From assembly GCA_017355425.1 (NCBI GenBank), contig CP070233.1:2707501-2771500 (forward strand): 64,000 nucleotides of DNA, given 5' to 3'. This stretch comes from Dolichospermum sp. DET69. GTDB taxonomy: Bacteria > Cyanobacteriota > Cyanobacteriia > Cyanobacteriales > Nostocaceae. The notes below the pieces were generated by a model. The model was not told where the DNA came from and ran no database searches. It was given only the letters and a program-made list of their open reading frames with translations. Shown piece after piece: positions 38,801 through 45,397 of the stretch (position 1 is its first letter; each line of letters begins with the position of its first letter). The position numbers and the translations under genes were made by a program.

Positions 38801-39618
38801 GTTTGTCCATTGGGGATAGTAATTGTGGAATTGCTCAGGTTGTAATCCCCTGCGGTGATGCCTGTTCCAGTTACACCTAAGTTAACTGTTTGGTCGCTGG
38901 AAACTGAACTAGAAGCTGTAGCAGTGACAGTAATTACTGTTGTACCTGCTTCTGTGCCAGCATTGCTACTGACGCTTAGGTTAACTGTAGGAGTTGCTGC
39001 GGTGATCGTGAAATTTGTAGTATTTGGAACAGTGTTAGTATAAGTACCATCATTTTGATCGACAGTCCAGTTGGCAACATTAAAGACTGAGGATTTATAA
39101 TTTGCAAAGCTTGATTGTCCAGTTCTAGAGCCAGTATATTCACCATAGTCAGCACTAGTTCTTAATAATATCGCGTTAGTTCCAACTGTTAATCCTGCAT
39201 TTGTAATTGGATCGCCAGGAGTTACAGTATCTCCTGATGATACAGCAGTTAAAATCTTAGTTGGACTAGCCGCGCTAGAGCCAAGAAAAGCGTAGACAAT
39301 TTCACCACTTGCAGAGAGACCATAGTTAGTGCTATTTGAGACTGTAGCACGAGAGAGAGTTCCAACTGATGAAGCAAGCAATGTAGAACTATCAACTGCA
39401 CTAAAACGAATTACCGTACCAGCACTTATTGTACTAGTTCCTGATACCCATTGTAAATAAGATTCACCAGTATTAAAAGCTGTGGTGCTAGTAGCTTCGT
39501 TATCTGTGAAATAAATACTTGTATTTGGATCTATGTCTACAAATGTGACAATCGCCCATCCATCTTCATCGGCATTGAAGGATATAAATGCAATATCCCC
39601 TGTTGTTAAAGTTGCCAT
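29866..39618 (-). CDS. Giant RTX exoprotein: ExeM/NucH nuclease plus phytase-like propeller
   Basis: This 3250-aa protein is a chain of secreted modules. In order: an N-terminal beta domain (about 1-205, TGDIAFISFNADEDGWAIV); two Calx-beta domains (207-433); a choice-of-anchor-I type propeller (about 437-930); an ExeM/NucH OB-like part (933-1190); an endonuclease/exonuclease/phosphatase domain (about 1210-1523) with ASFNVLNYF, LGLNEIENNG, VNHFKSKG, LLGDFNAY and TSDHDPVI, so the catalytic set is intact; cadherin (1527-1630); a phytase/SdiA-regulated-like propeller (about 1640-1925); cadherin; a lamin-tail domain (about 2035-2205); a cadherin-like domain; and RTX repeats (about 2560-3210). No signal peptide is present; type I secretion is expected. 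Together these could strip phosphate from extracellular DNA and phytate-like esters. A Pho-box-like site lies upstream. The enzyme domains are clear; the joint role is inferred. Confidence 0.85.
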   Translation of the reverse strand: MATLTTGDIAFISFNADEDGWAIVTFVDIDPNTSIYFTDNEATSTTAFNTGESYLQWVSGTSTISAGTVIRFSAVDSSTLLASSVGTLSRATVSNSTNYGLSASGEIVYAFLGSSAASPTKILTAVSSGDTVTPGDPITNAGLTVGTNAILLRTSADYGEYTGSRTGQSSFANYKSSVFNVANWTVDQNDGTYTNTVPNTTNFTITAATPTVNLSVSSNAGTEAGTTVITVTATASSSVSSDQTVNLGVTGTGITAGDYNLSNSTITIPNGQTTGSVTFTVVDDVLVEGTETAILTISSPSSGITLGGTTSQNIAIADNDTPATPTVNLSVSSNAGTEAGTTIITVTATASSAVSSNQTVALAVSGTGITTSDYYLSNPTIAIPSGQTTGSVNFIVADDAIAEGTETATLTISNPSTGLSLGGTTTQNITITNNNNSFLTKVGGATSANGAEISAFDSGSNRLFVVAGNTIEFYTVSTTGTLALAGSLTPTIIPSAGTVLIPNSVAVKNGVVAVAYAVQNSTTLAQLTGKVAFFNAGNGSFINAVDVGALPDMLTFTPDGTKVLVANEGEPNSYGQGNSVDPEGSVSIINIAGGVASATVQTADFTSFNSQIASLKAAGVRITGPGSTVAQDLEPEYIAVSPDGLTATITLQENNAIAILDIASATITQILPLGAKNYNLPGNGIDASDQDSTINGGINIQNWPVFGLYQPDAIASFSINGQAYYITANEGDSRAYTGFNEEIRVGAAGYVLDPTAFPNATTLKQNANLGRLQLTNATGDIDGDGDIDRIESFGARSFSIWNANGTQVFDSGDQLEQITAAKTPTLFNSDGTAATFNTRSDNKGPEPEGVVVGVINGLTYAFIGLERTGDVVVYDVTNPNQPTFVQYINTPEDTGTEGLTFISAADSPTGKPLLVTASEVSKTVAIFEVKVPTYIHDIQGSGTTAALTGTQTIEGIVTRAFQGSTKLNGFYVQEEDADADNDATTSEAIFVYDPSGLFTGNVGDKVRVTGTAGEFTTGTTGSSLTQLSSITSVVNLGASTLPTVTNIQLPVNSVSDLERYEGMLVNISAGSGDLTVTENYQLGRYGQVVLAATGASNQTGTDARLDQYTQFNAPSVSGNAAYLAELAKRKIYLDDGSGTQNLDPILFGRGGNSLSATNTLRSGDTVNNITGILDQRFEGYRIQTNTPVNFTASNPRPDTPPDLGSSATLKVASFNVLNYFNDLDTNVNINTPNGLTFEPRGANTATEFTRQRNKTIQAIINSGADVLGLNEIENNGFGSTSAIQDLVNGLNAVAGAGTYSFINPGTNISTDAITVGIIYKASQVTPVGSAATMTVGYSAAFDLVGRRPLAQTFQQIANGERFTAVVNHFKSKGSSSGGVGDADAGDGQGLSNGTRTRQAQDLATWLGTNPTGTTDPDYLLLGDFNAYAQENPLTTLASAGYGNLLPNSSYSYVFDGQVGALDHALGNSSLAGQVTVADKWHINADEPSVLDYNTEFKSTGQISSLYSANQFRTSDHDPVIIGLNLNSNQAPTAVTLSNTISTLVENTNTATRIKVANIAVTDDGKGTNTLSVTGTDASFFEISGTELYLKANTVLDYETKSIYNVDVAVDDSSVGSTPDATTAYTLTLQDQKVENVDLSTYTRIGRYDLPEPKRSTAPANSLLAQEASAVTYNWDTDTLFVVGDGGRSIVQVTKNGQLINSMTLALGTSPQGTAFYDLEGLTYVGGGKFVLVEERDRQANLFTYAPGTTLTKSDVQTVKLGTTIGNIGIEGISYDPLTGGFIAVKEISPQGIFQTGIDFAAGTATNGSSTTVNSTNLFDPALANLADFADVYALSNLSFLNGLPDYSKLLVLSQESGKIVNIDRSGNISSSLTITSDTGNPLSVADQQYEGLTMDNNGLLYVVSENGGGDIDHPQVWVYAPANFTYTNQAPIAVSLNITNASFAENTSTATRIKVGNIIISDDALGTNNLTLTGADASFFEISGRELYLKAGTTLDYETQTSYKINVNVDDTTVGSTPDATTAFTLAVNDLNEASSPLIISEVSAWSSGNSSVAADWFEVTNSSSSAVNITGWKMDDNSNSFALSVALSGITTIAAGESVIFLETSDLATTKAKFVNVWFGGNQPAGLQIGNYTGSGVGLSTGGDAVNLFNPSGTKITGVSFGASPTGTFPTFDNSVGLANTTISTLSIVGTKGAYGITDTVGTGASAVTSQLIGSPGKIANPNQPPTGTANATLTAGTEDTVYTINVANLLTGFSDVDGGTLAVTGLTATNGTLVNNNGTYTFNPTANFNGTVNLAYTVVDGQGGSVNATQSFAVTAVNDAPVLIVPTTQTANSNVSQIIAGISLTDVDAGNSSLQVTLALNNGSATLGSTSGLNFAVGDGNQDTYMNFSGSLSAINTALNNLSYRSNFDFFGNDTITLSVNDQGNTGSGGALTDSKAIALTVYNLINGTSGNNSLIATTNPDRIFGKAGNDTITSTVANAGQNDLFDGGDGTDTLVISEGTASTDLTLNVATTSNQLSGISGLVVQNFESFNFATFLGNLNATGSTGNDTITAGAGNDTLDGGAGTNILVGGKGNDTYIISTLTNTITEAANAGVDTVQSSIDYTLATNVENLELIGTDNLNGIGNTLSNTLTGNSGNNILNGGTGADTLMGDAGNDIYIVDNVNDSVSELFDGGTDTVSTSVTYTLSANVENLTLTGSGSINGTGNSLNNIITGNTGNNILNGSIGNDTLIGGTGNDTYIVDSVNDVVTELAGEGTDTVNASISWGLGAELENLTLSGTDNIDATGNSLNNILTGNSGNNALNGDNGNDTLNGDAGNDTLDGGAGTNTLRGGVGDDTYIISTLTNTITEAANAGVDTVQSSVTYTLATNVENLVLTGTDNLNGTGNTLNNTLTGNSGNNTLNGSIGNDSLIGGTGNDTYIVDSVNDVVTEFAGEGTDTVNASISWGLGAELENLTLSGTDNIDATGNSLNNILTGNSGNNALNGDDGNDTVNGGAGNDTLDGGAGTNTLAGGVGDDIYIISTLTNTISEAANAGLDTVQSSVTYTLATNVENLVLTGTTDLNGTGNTLNNTLTGNSGNNTLNGGTGADILMGGAGNDIYIVDNANDSVFESLNGGTDTVSTSVTYVLSENVENLTLTGSSSINGTGNSLNNTIIGNAGNNILSGGVGNDILTGGNGNDTFVIAAGQGTDTFTDFVVKNDKIGLSGGLTFGQLSFSGNNILLTSTNEVLATLTGFNTTTLITSNFLTV

Positions 39619-39928
39619 AAATAAAATTCCCTAGAATTGTAGTTGTGAGAAAACTTAGTCTCGAATTGGATACGACTACTTTTAGTAATCATCCCAAATT
39701 ACTCCTACTTTTTGATTTGCTATGTGATATTCTCGACTAGCGAGTTATATCAACAGAAATCAGAGTCATGTTGTTTTAAAAAGCAAAAAACAACTGCAAA
39801 AACGAGCTTTGCAGTTTGAGAGAGCGATCAGTGTGCCGATATTCGTAATTTTTGGTAAAAACTATTAATTAGGATGATAAAATTTTTACCAAACTATTTA
39901 GTAATTTATATTAAAAACCTTAAAAACA

Positions 39929-39958
39929 AGCTATGAGATAGTTAAAACTAAGTTAAAT
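39929..39958 (-). promoter_or_regulatory. Candidate Pho box upstream of the giant exonuclease gene
   Basis: On the minus strand three octamers are spaced by three bases: ATTTAACT-tag-TTTTAACT-atc-TCATAGCT. This has the 11-bp period and TTAAC core of the cyanobacterial PhoB-type site (consensus near CTTAACCT). It lies about 310-340 bp upstream of the start at 39618. The first two octamers are good matches and the third is weak. It supports induction by phosphate starvation, as the domain content predicts. Confidence 0.45.
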
Positions 39959-40230
39959 AACATTTTTATTACGTAATTCATTAAAGACACCCTATTTTTT
40001 AACCATAATTATTGATTACTATATCTTATACAACTTAATGAAAAGGTTTAAGTAATATGACAGAATTAATTACACAATGTTATTGCGAATGCAGCAAAAT
40101 GAAGCAATCTCAGTTCTTGCCATTGCTTCGATACACCTTGTTTCGCTGGCAATGACTGTTTGCAAAGAATTGGGTGATTGAAAGCTGAATGAATTTGTAG
40201 GGGTTTAGAGGATGAATGAACAAGTTTTTA
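39959..40230. other. Gene-free AT-rich spacer
   Basis: No gene is visible here. A segment near 40100-40160 (TTGCCATTGCTTCGATACAC, TTTCGCTGGCAATGAC) has the form of a cyanobacterial intergenic inverted repeat. The stretch 39619-39928 is similarly gene-free upstream DNA of the giant gene. Confidence 0.5.
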
Positions 40231-40377
40231 ATGTATAAACAAACCCCTCTTGTAAACCTTTCTCCGAAGCGGGGAGAGGCTTTGAAACCCCCCTTCCCTC
40301 CTAGGGAAGGGGGGCAGGGGGGTTAGGTTTTTGGAAATTATCGGTTTCATCTAATACTTTTCAAACAACCTCTTAGC
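40231..40377. repeat. Dispersed C/G-rich repeat, inverted relative of 11159-11311
   Basis: Contains CTCCGAAGCGGGGAGAG, CCCTTCCCTCCTAGGGAAGG and GGGGTTAGGTTTTTGGA, which match the reverse complement of the unit after nth, including the flanking CTTTTCAAACAACCTCTTA. The copies are about 29 kb apart and diverged. Confidence 0.65.
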
Positions 40378-40510
40378 AGTACTGATATGTGTCAACTTAA
40401 CGTAAAATCATGGATCACCTGGGAATGAATTCCCAGTCTAATAGCCAAAGTTATCTAAAGATAACTAAATATAAAAAAAATCTTTAGTCCACTTCAGTAG
40501 ACTTTGGTTA

Positions 40511-40692
40511 TTATACTCAAAACGGCTAGAAGCTGGACTTTTTTATCATACAAAGAACCAAGTTCAAAGTCTCTCCAATCATAAAAGCTGCTCCTTTTCC
40601 CTCCCTTGTAGGGGAGGGTCAGGGAGGGGTGCGGGGAGAGGTTTACAAGAGGGGTTTCATATTTGGTTAAACTATGAACCGTTTGCAGTATA
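40511..40692. repeat. Right arm of ~175-bp inverted repeat flanking the giant gene
   Basis: Reverse complement of 29631-29803 with small indels (for example an extra GGTGCGGGGA segment). It ends at GTTTGCAGTATA, just before the Uma2 gene, and any upstream extension of that gene would be repeat sequence. Confidence 0.9.
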
Positions 40693-40762
40693 CCCTTGAA
40701 ATATGGCTTACGCCACGCTACGCTCACGCGAACAACCCAACCTACAAATCAAGCATAAAAAA

Positions 40763-41338
40763 ATGATTGTTTCACCCGAAATCTATATTACCCCAGAACA
40801 ATACTTGGAACTGGAAGAAAAAAGCCCCATTAAACACGAATATATTAATGGTTATATTTACGCAATGGCTGGCGCACTTGATCCTCATGTGACTATAGCT
40901 CTAAATACAGCAATGCTACTGCGGAATCATCTCCGTGGGTCTGGTTGTCGTGTTTATATTTCTGATATGAAAGCCCGAATTGAATCTTTAAATCGTTTTT
41001 ATTATCCTGACGTGATGGTTACTTGCGACCAAAAAGATCAAGCAACACCTGGATATAAAAGATTTCCCTGTTTAATTATTGAAGTGCTTTCTAATTCTAC
41101 CCAAAGTTTCGATAGAGGCGATAAATTTGCAGATTATCAAAAACTAGATACTTTACAAGAATATGTTTTAATTAATGCTAAAAAGCAAAAGATTGAATGT
41201 TTCCGTCGCCAAAATGATGGACTATGGCTATTACAAAATTATACAGAAGAACAAACAGCTTTTAATTTCCAAAGCATTAATTTTGAAGGTAAAATAGCTG
41301 AATTATACGAAGATGTGAGTTTTGATTTACTTTCCTAA
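40763..41338 (+). CDS. Uma2-family (DUF820) nuclease-like protein
   Basis: From the ATG at 40763 this protein has 191 residues and starts MIVSPEIYITPEQYLELEEK, the usual Uma2 beginning. The fold markers are present: HEYINGYIYAMAGA, the acidic RFYYPDVMVTCD, and CLIIEVLSNSTQSFDRGDK (the E-V-L-S motif of the nuclease-like centre). Then comes LDTLQEYVLINAKKQKIE. An ATG 20 codons upstream is in frame, but that extension is translated from the dispersed repeat, so I reject it. It is the second of three Uma2 genes in this window. It stands alone, followed by a strong hairpin. Confidence 0.85.
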   Translation: MIVSPEIYITPEQYLELEEKSPIKHEYINGYIYAMAGALDPHVTIALNTAMLLRNHLRGSGCRVYISDMKARIESLNRFYYPDVMVTCDQKDQATPGYKRFPCLIIEVLSNSTQSFDRGDKFADYQKLDTLQEYVLINAKKQKIECFRRQNDGLWLLQNYTEEQTAFNFQSINFEGKIAELYEDVSFDLLS

Positions 41339-41377
41339 GAGTCAGATTAGAGAACTCCACAAAAAAAATTATCCAAT

Positions 41378-41440
41378 CTTGTGGGATGGGCATCTGGTCC
41401 CTCCTTGTATTATTAGGGGACCAGATGCCCGCACCACAAG
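41378..41440. terminator. Long hairpin between convergent genes
   Basis: The arms CTTGTGGGATGGGCATCTGG and CCAGATGCCCGCACCACAAG pair over about 24 bases (including GTCCC/GGGAC) around a 15-base loop. It lies between the Uma2 gene (plus) and the creatininase gene (minus) and could terminate both. Its sequence looks like a dispersed repeat, so this may be a secondary role. Confidence 0.6.
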
Positions 41441-41552
41441 AAATTTTAGGATATTTTTTTTAGTTGGAAGTCTCTTAAATAATGAGGTGGATTAAAAAAC
41501 CCACCCTGATTTCTTCAAGTCTAACTAAAGATAAACTGACACATTTATATTT

Positions 41553-42299
41553 TTACTCGGCTTTCACAAATTCCAAATATCCTTTACTCAATTCTTCTAC
41601 AGACAAATCATAAAACTGTTTACCATGTTCGGGAGTTGCTAAATCTGGATTTGAACCCATGCGGCCATCTGGATAACGGGAACGAAAATCAACAGCACTA
41701 TAAATTTTATGTCCACCAGCAATTTCTGGAGAAAGATAGGCTTTTTTAATTGCTTCTGGATAAATATATTGAGTAACTGCTACTTCACTAGGAGTAGCAT
41801 GAGAACCTTCTTGATCACCATACAATTCTTTGGCAAGTTTGTACACAGAACCACCCATAAACCAATTAGCAATTTGACATTGTACTTTTGCAAAATTGGG
41901 AATTTGTAAATCTTCTAAATGAGCATAAGTTTCAGAAAAAGCAGCTTTGAGGGTAGCGATATTTCCCCCATGTCCATTGATAAAATAGAACTTGGTAAAA
42001 CCAGCTTTTGTTAAACAAGTGAGATAATCTTTTACTACTAAAATTAAGGTGCTAGGACGCAAACTAATTGTGCCTGGAAAGGCAGTATGATGTAGTGCCA
42101 TTCCTACATTAATTGTTGGTCCTACCATTGCTTGTGTTGCTTCACCTACACCTTTTGATATAGATTCTGCACAAATTGCATCAGTCCCAATTAAACCAGT
42201 TGGTCCATGTTGTTCTGTCGAACCAATTGGTAAAATTATTCCTTGAGATTTTTGTAGATAAGTTTCAACTTCCGGCCAAGTGCTTAAATGTAAGAGCAT
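41553..42299 (-). CDS. Creatininase-family amidohydrolase
   Basis: This 248-aa cytosolic protein has the family's metal-binding signatures GSTEQHGPTGLIGTD (E29, H31, D40) and FINGHGGNIATL, plus EGSHATPSEVAVTQY further on. Members hydrolyse cyclic amides or formamides (creatinine, F420 and pyrroloquinoline-related intermediates); cyanobacterial members have no assigned substrate, so I do not give one. The ATG is preceded by AT-rich DNA with no strong Shine-Dalgarno. All ligand residues are present, so it should be an active metalloenzyme. Confidence 0.88.
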   Translation of the reverse strand: MLLHLSTWPEVETYLQKSQGIILPIGSTEQHGPTGLIGTDAICAESISKGVGEATQAMVGPTINVGMALHHTAFPGTISLRPSTLILVVKDYLTCLTKAGFTKFYFINGHGGNIATLKAAFSETYAHLEDLQIPNFAKVQCQIANWFMGGSVYKLAKELYGDQEGSHATPSEVAVTQYIYPEAIKKAYLSPEIAGGHKIYSAVDFRSRYPDGRMGSNPDLATPEHGKQFYDLSVEELSKGYLEFVKAE

Positions 42300-42311
42300 T
42301 TTGAAGAATTT

Positions 42312-42410
42312 AGAATTTAGAAGGAAAGAAATAAGGAAATAAGGAAAGAAGGAAAGAAGGAAGAAGGAAAAAAATTACCTAATGACAACTGACAACTGAC
42401 AACTGACAAA
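42312..42410. repeat. Simple-sequence tract (AAGGAA and GACAACT repeats)
   Basis: An irregular purine tract of GGAAAGAA/GGAAATAA steps (about 42322-42370) is followed by tandem GACAACT heptamers (about 42382-42408). Both are short tandem repeats of the STRR kind; the GACAACT motif recurs near 44284 and 50926. No gene is present. Confidence 0.8.
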
Positions 42411-42626
42411 TTAACCAACAATTTCCCACCAATGGAAAGCGGGACCAATAAAGCGGATTATTATCCACGCGACAACCATCATGCCAATGCCTATCCAAGC
42501 ACCACGAGTAGTGATAGCTACAAATTGTCCAGCTTGGGTTTTAGTGATGGGAACCCAAGGTAATATTTTTGTAGTGTCTTCCCCGTATTCTTCTGGTGAG
42601 TTTTTACGGCGTTTTGCTTCACCCAT
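42411..42626 (-). CDS. DUF2839 small membrane protein
   Basis: This 71-aa protein begins MGEAKRRKNSPEEYGE and ends with one hydrophobic helix (WIGIGMMVVAWIIIRFIGPA). Basic N-terminus plus a single membrane anchor is the DUF2839 pattern, a family confined largely to cyanobacteria and of unknown function; a thylakoid or inner-membrane location is likely. The start is conserved. It stands between the creatininase-family gene and the DinG-like gene, all on the minus strand. Confidence 0.85.
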   Translation of the reverse strand: MGEAKRRKNSPEEYGEDTTKILPWVPITKTQAGQFVAITTRGAWIGIGMMVVAWIIIRFIGPAFHWWEIVG

Positions 42627-42712
42627 AATTTTAATAATTTAGTTTCTTCAGAGTGCAATTTAAATTTTAATAGAAATTAGCCATGAAAAATGAATAACGC
42701 AAAAATATTGAA

Positions 42713-44260
42713 TTAAGCAGAATCATCCTCATTATGAGCAGAAAATAAACTAGGATCAAGATAGTTTAAGCGGGCTAAGGGACTGAGAGCGGAGAGAATT
42801 TGCACGCCATAGCTGCGGTTAACGACACGACTATCTAGTAAAGCGACAATACCTTGATTTTCGCGTACAGGTGCGATCGCTCTTTGTAATTCATTCATGG
42901 CTGTGGGTAACAAGTACAGACGAAACCAGTCTTGGTGCGATCGCTTATAATGAGCTACTCTACCAGCGACCAAAGGATTTTCTAAAGATGGTAAAGGTAA
43001 AGTGGCAATAATTAACAATCTGGGTGATGGTAAAACACTTTGATTTTCTCGCCAAAATTCCCAACCAGTAATCAAAATGCCGTTTTCATCTAAACAAGTT
43101 TTTTCCACCTGTACCCGTGAACCAAATTCAGAAGCTAAAATTGCCCCTACCCTAGCCTTTAGCGGCACATCTCCGATTAATATTACAGTCATTCCCGGTG
43201 CAGTTGCACTCAAACAGACCAAAGTGCGAACTTGATGAATTAAGGCTGGTTGAAATTCCGGTGTATTCGGTAAAGGTAACTTATAAGGGACATATAATTG
43301 AATTGCTTCCCCTTGACTATCAGCGGCAAACTTTAAGCAAGTAACATCTTCTAAACCCAAACGTTGACGGAAAAGAGGCGCTTCCGTTTCGGGTTCTAAA
43401 GCACTACCAATTAATACTACAGGTTGACGTTGCCAAATGGGGGCGAGAATTTTACCCAATTCAATGGGAGCATAATTTAAAGAAAATAACCCTTGACGAC
43501 GGGCAATAGTAGACCAAAACAGGGGATACTCGGCAGAAGAATCTTCTAGATTTGGGAATTGTTGCCAAAAATTTCGCCAAGCATCTGGGAGATTATTTTT
43601 ATCCAAAGCCAAATATAGACGTTGTAAAATCTCAATTTCCGGCTGGGAAATTAGATAACAGTGATATGGATTTTCTGGATGCTGAAATAATTCGTGAGTG
43701 AGTTGTACTTTAGCTTCCCGAATTATGTCCGCTTCGTAGGGATAAGCCAGCATTAAATGATCCCAATCTTGGGGTTGAATCGTTTGCGTAAGCTGAGAAC
43801 GCACCCACTTTTCTAAATCGTCAACACCATCAATAATTGTGGGAATATTGGCAGGAAATGAATTGTTATCAGCTAATTGTCCTTTTAACCAAGCTTCAGG
43901 AGAAGTCAACAGCAAACCCTGAAAATCAGGACTTGGCCAAGTGTCACCGGTTCTAATCGGCTTATTCGCTGGTAGCCATTGCTGTAGTCGGGGAATTTCT
44001 ACCTTTAACAACCGTTGTTGTCCAGTTTCCGAAGCGACAATAATTACAGAACCATGCCACATTAAGGCAGAAGCGATAAAACTGGTGCGATATCGCCCTT
44101 GATGTCCACAAACTGCCCCTACTTGAATTAAAGCACTACGCCCCAAACGCAAAGCGCGTGCCACCAATCTAGCCATTGTCAAATGATGTGGCCAGGAAGG
44201 GAAACCCGCCTGCGATCGCAGGAAGTTATGTAATGATAAATGAACTTCTGCTTCAATCAC
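42713..44260 (-). CDS. DinG-like helicase relative with degenerate nucleotide-binding motifs
   Basis: This 515-aa protein resembles cyanobacterial helicase C-terminal-domain proteins related to DinG/XPD (for example TLVCLSATAPGMTVILIGDV and LLIIATLPLPSLENPLVAGR). The expected Walker A is replaced by GAVCGHQGRYRTSF (about 48-61), with no GK(S/T), and the DEAH box by TIIDGVDDL. The C-terminal motif VI reads GRVAHYKRSHQDWFRLYLLP. No iron-sulfur cysteine quartet is visible. I infer that ATP hydrolysis is weak or absent; the fold may be kept for nucleic-acid binding. The start is GTG at 44260. No partner gene is evident. Confidence 0.7.
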   Translation of the reverse strand: MIEAEVHLSLHNFLRSQAGFPSWPHHLTMARLVARALRLGRSALIQVGAVCGHQGRYRTSFIASALMWHGSVIIVASETGQQRLLKVEIPRLQQWLPANKPIRTGDTWPSPDFQGLLLTSPEAWLKGQLADNNSFPANIPTIIDGVDDLEKWVRSQLTQTIQPQDWDHLMLAYPYEADIIREAKVQLTHELFQHPENPYHCYLISQPEIEILQRLYLALDKNNLPDAWRNFWQQFPNLEDSSAEYPLFWSTIARRQGLFSLNYAPIELGKILAPIWQRQPVVLIGSALEPETEAPLFRQRLGLEDVTCLKFAADSQGEAIQLYVPYKLPLPNTPEFQPALIHQVRTLVCLSATAPGMTVILIGDVPLKARVGAILASEFGSRVQVEKTCLDENGILITGWEFWRENQSVLPSPRLLIIATLPLPSLENPLVAGRVAHYKRSHQDWFRLYLLPTAMNELQRAIAPVRENQGIVALLDSRVVNRSYGVQILSALSPLARLNYLDPSLFSAHNEDDSA

Positions 44261-44374
44261 GCACTTTTAATTCCATAAAAATTTGTCAGTTGTTAGTTGT
44301 CAGTGGTCAGTTGTTCGTTGTTTTATCTTTAACACTAACCAATCACAAATTACAAATTACCTCTTCCCTAAATT

Positions 44375-45328
44375 ATGCCAAGTTATCCAGGAATTTCCAG
44401 CGAAGCCTTTAGACATCCATTAGATCGTCAAGCAGAGGAAGCTTTACGCAGTTTACCGGGATTTGATTTAATCGCCCGTAAGTTTGTGGAATTTGTCTAT
44501 GAACGCCCTCAATTTGTCTATCTCATGGGTAACTCCATTCAAGTTGGCCCCCGCCAATATTCCACCATTTACCAGATATTCCGGGAATGTGTCCGAGATT
44601 TGGACATCAGTGGTGAACCGGGATTATTTATCGCTCAAGATGCCCAAGTTAACAGTTATGCGCTAGGACAAGAACATCCTTACATAGTTGTCAACACGGG
44701 GTTACTAGAGTTACTCAATGAAGATGAACTGCGGACGGTGTTAGCTCATGAACTGGGACATATTAAATGTGGTCATACTATTTTAATTCAAATGGCGATG
44801 TGGGCGATGAATGCCGCTTCTGTAATTGGTGAATTAACCTTTGGTTTAGGTAATTTTGTCAGTCAAGCCTTGATTTATGCCTTTTTTGAGTGGAGACGCA
44901 AAGCTGAGTTATCGGCAGATAGAGCGGCTTTATTAGTCATGGATGATTTAAACCCAGTTATGTCATCTATGATGAAACTGTCTGGAGGTAGTAACAAATA
45001 TGCCCATGAATGTAGTTTACAAGAATTTATTCAGCAGTCGGAAAAATATCAGGAACTAAATGATGATGGGCTGAATCAAGTATATAAATTTCTGCTATAC
45101 AATGGCGCACAAGGAATGATGCTAAGTCATCCTTTTCCGGTTGAGCGCTTACATTATTTACGCGGTTGGGCAGTATCAGAAGAATATCAGCAAATTAAAA
45201 AAGGAAACTATCAGCGTTCTGCTGCTGGCTCGGTTAATGTTACACCAGAAACACCTGATTATGAAGCGGAAACACTACGCCAAGAAATTGAAAAATTACA
45301 AGCAGAAATTAACAAAATGAGAAAATAA
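44375..45328 (+). CDS. M48-family zinc metallopeptidase
   Basis: This 317-aa protein has the zinc motif HELGH at residues 125-129 (TVLAHELGHIKCGH) and the third ligand in the downstream ELSADRAALL. A hydrophobic stretch between them (about 137-175, MAMWAMNAASVIGELTFGLG) is membrane-associated, as in HtpX/Oma1-like M48 peptidases. The N-terminal 80 residues are the usual M48 pro-like segment and the end is a coiled coil (EAETLRQEIEKLQAEINKM). It probably acts in membrane protein quality control. It starts with ATG about 110 bp from the divergent DinG-like gene. Confidence 0.87.
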   Translation: MPSYPGISSEAFRHPLDRQAEEALRSLPGFDLIARKFVEFVYERPQFVYLMGNSIQVGPRQYSTIYQIFRECVRDLDISGEPGLFIAQDAQVNSYALGQEHPYIVVNTGLLELLNEDELRTVLAHELGHIKCGHTILIQMAMWAMNAASVIGELTFGLGNFVSQALIYAFFEWRRKAELSADRAALLVMDDLNPVMSSMMKLSGGSNKYAHECSLQEFIQQSEKYQELNDDGLNQVYKFLLYNGAQGMMLSHPFPVERLHYLRGWAVSEEYQQIKKGNYQRSAAGSVNVTPETPDYEAETLRQEIEKLQAEINKMRK

Positions 45329-45337
45329 ATCACAAGA

Positions 45338-45362
45338 GGGGCAACCACAGGGGGATTGCCCC
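45338..45362. terminator. Hairpin between convergent genes
   Basis: GGGGCAA and TTGCCCC pair around an 11-base loop 10 bp after the M48 gene, between it and the convergent AAA+ ATPase gene. It may end transcription on both sides, but no U-tract follows. Confidence 0.4.
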
Positions 45363-45397
45363 TACTCCTGTTCGGGGATCTGAAAATCTGAATTTAA

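Noticed and set aside
42312-42370. Purine tract as a ribosome-binding or regulatory element for the creatininase-family gene
   Set aside because: It is irregular simple-sequence DNA, with no fixed spacing to the start codon.
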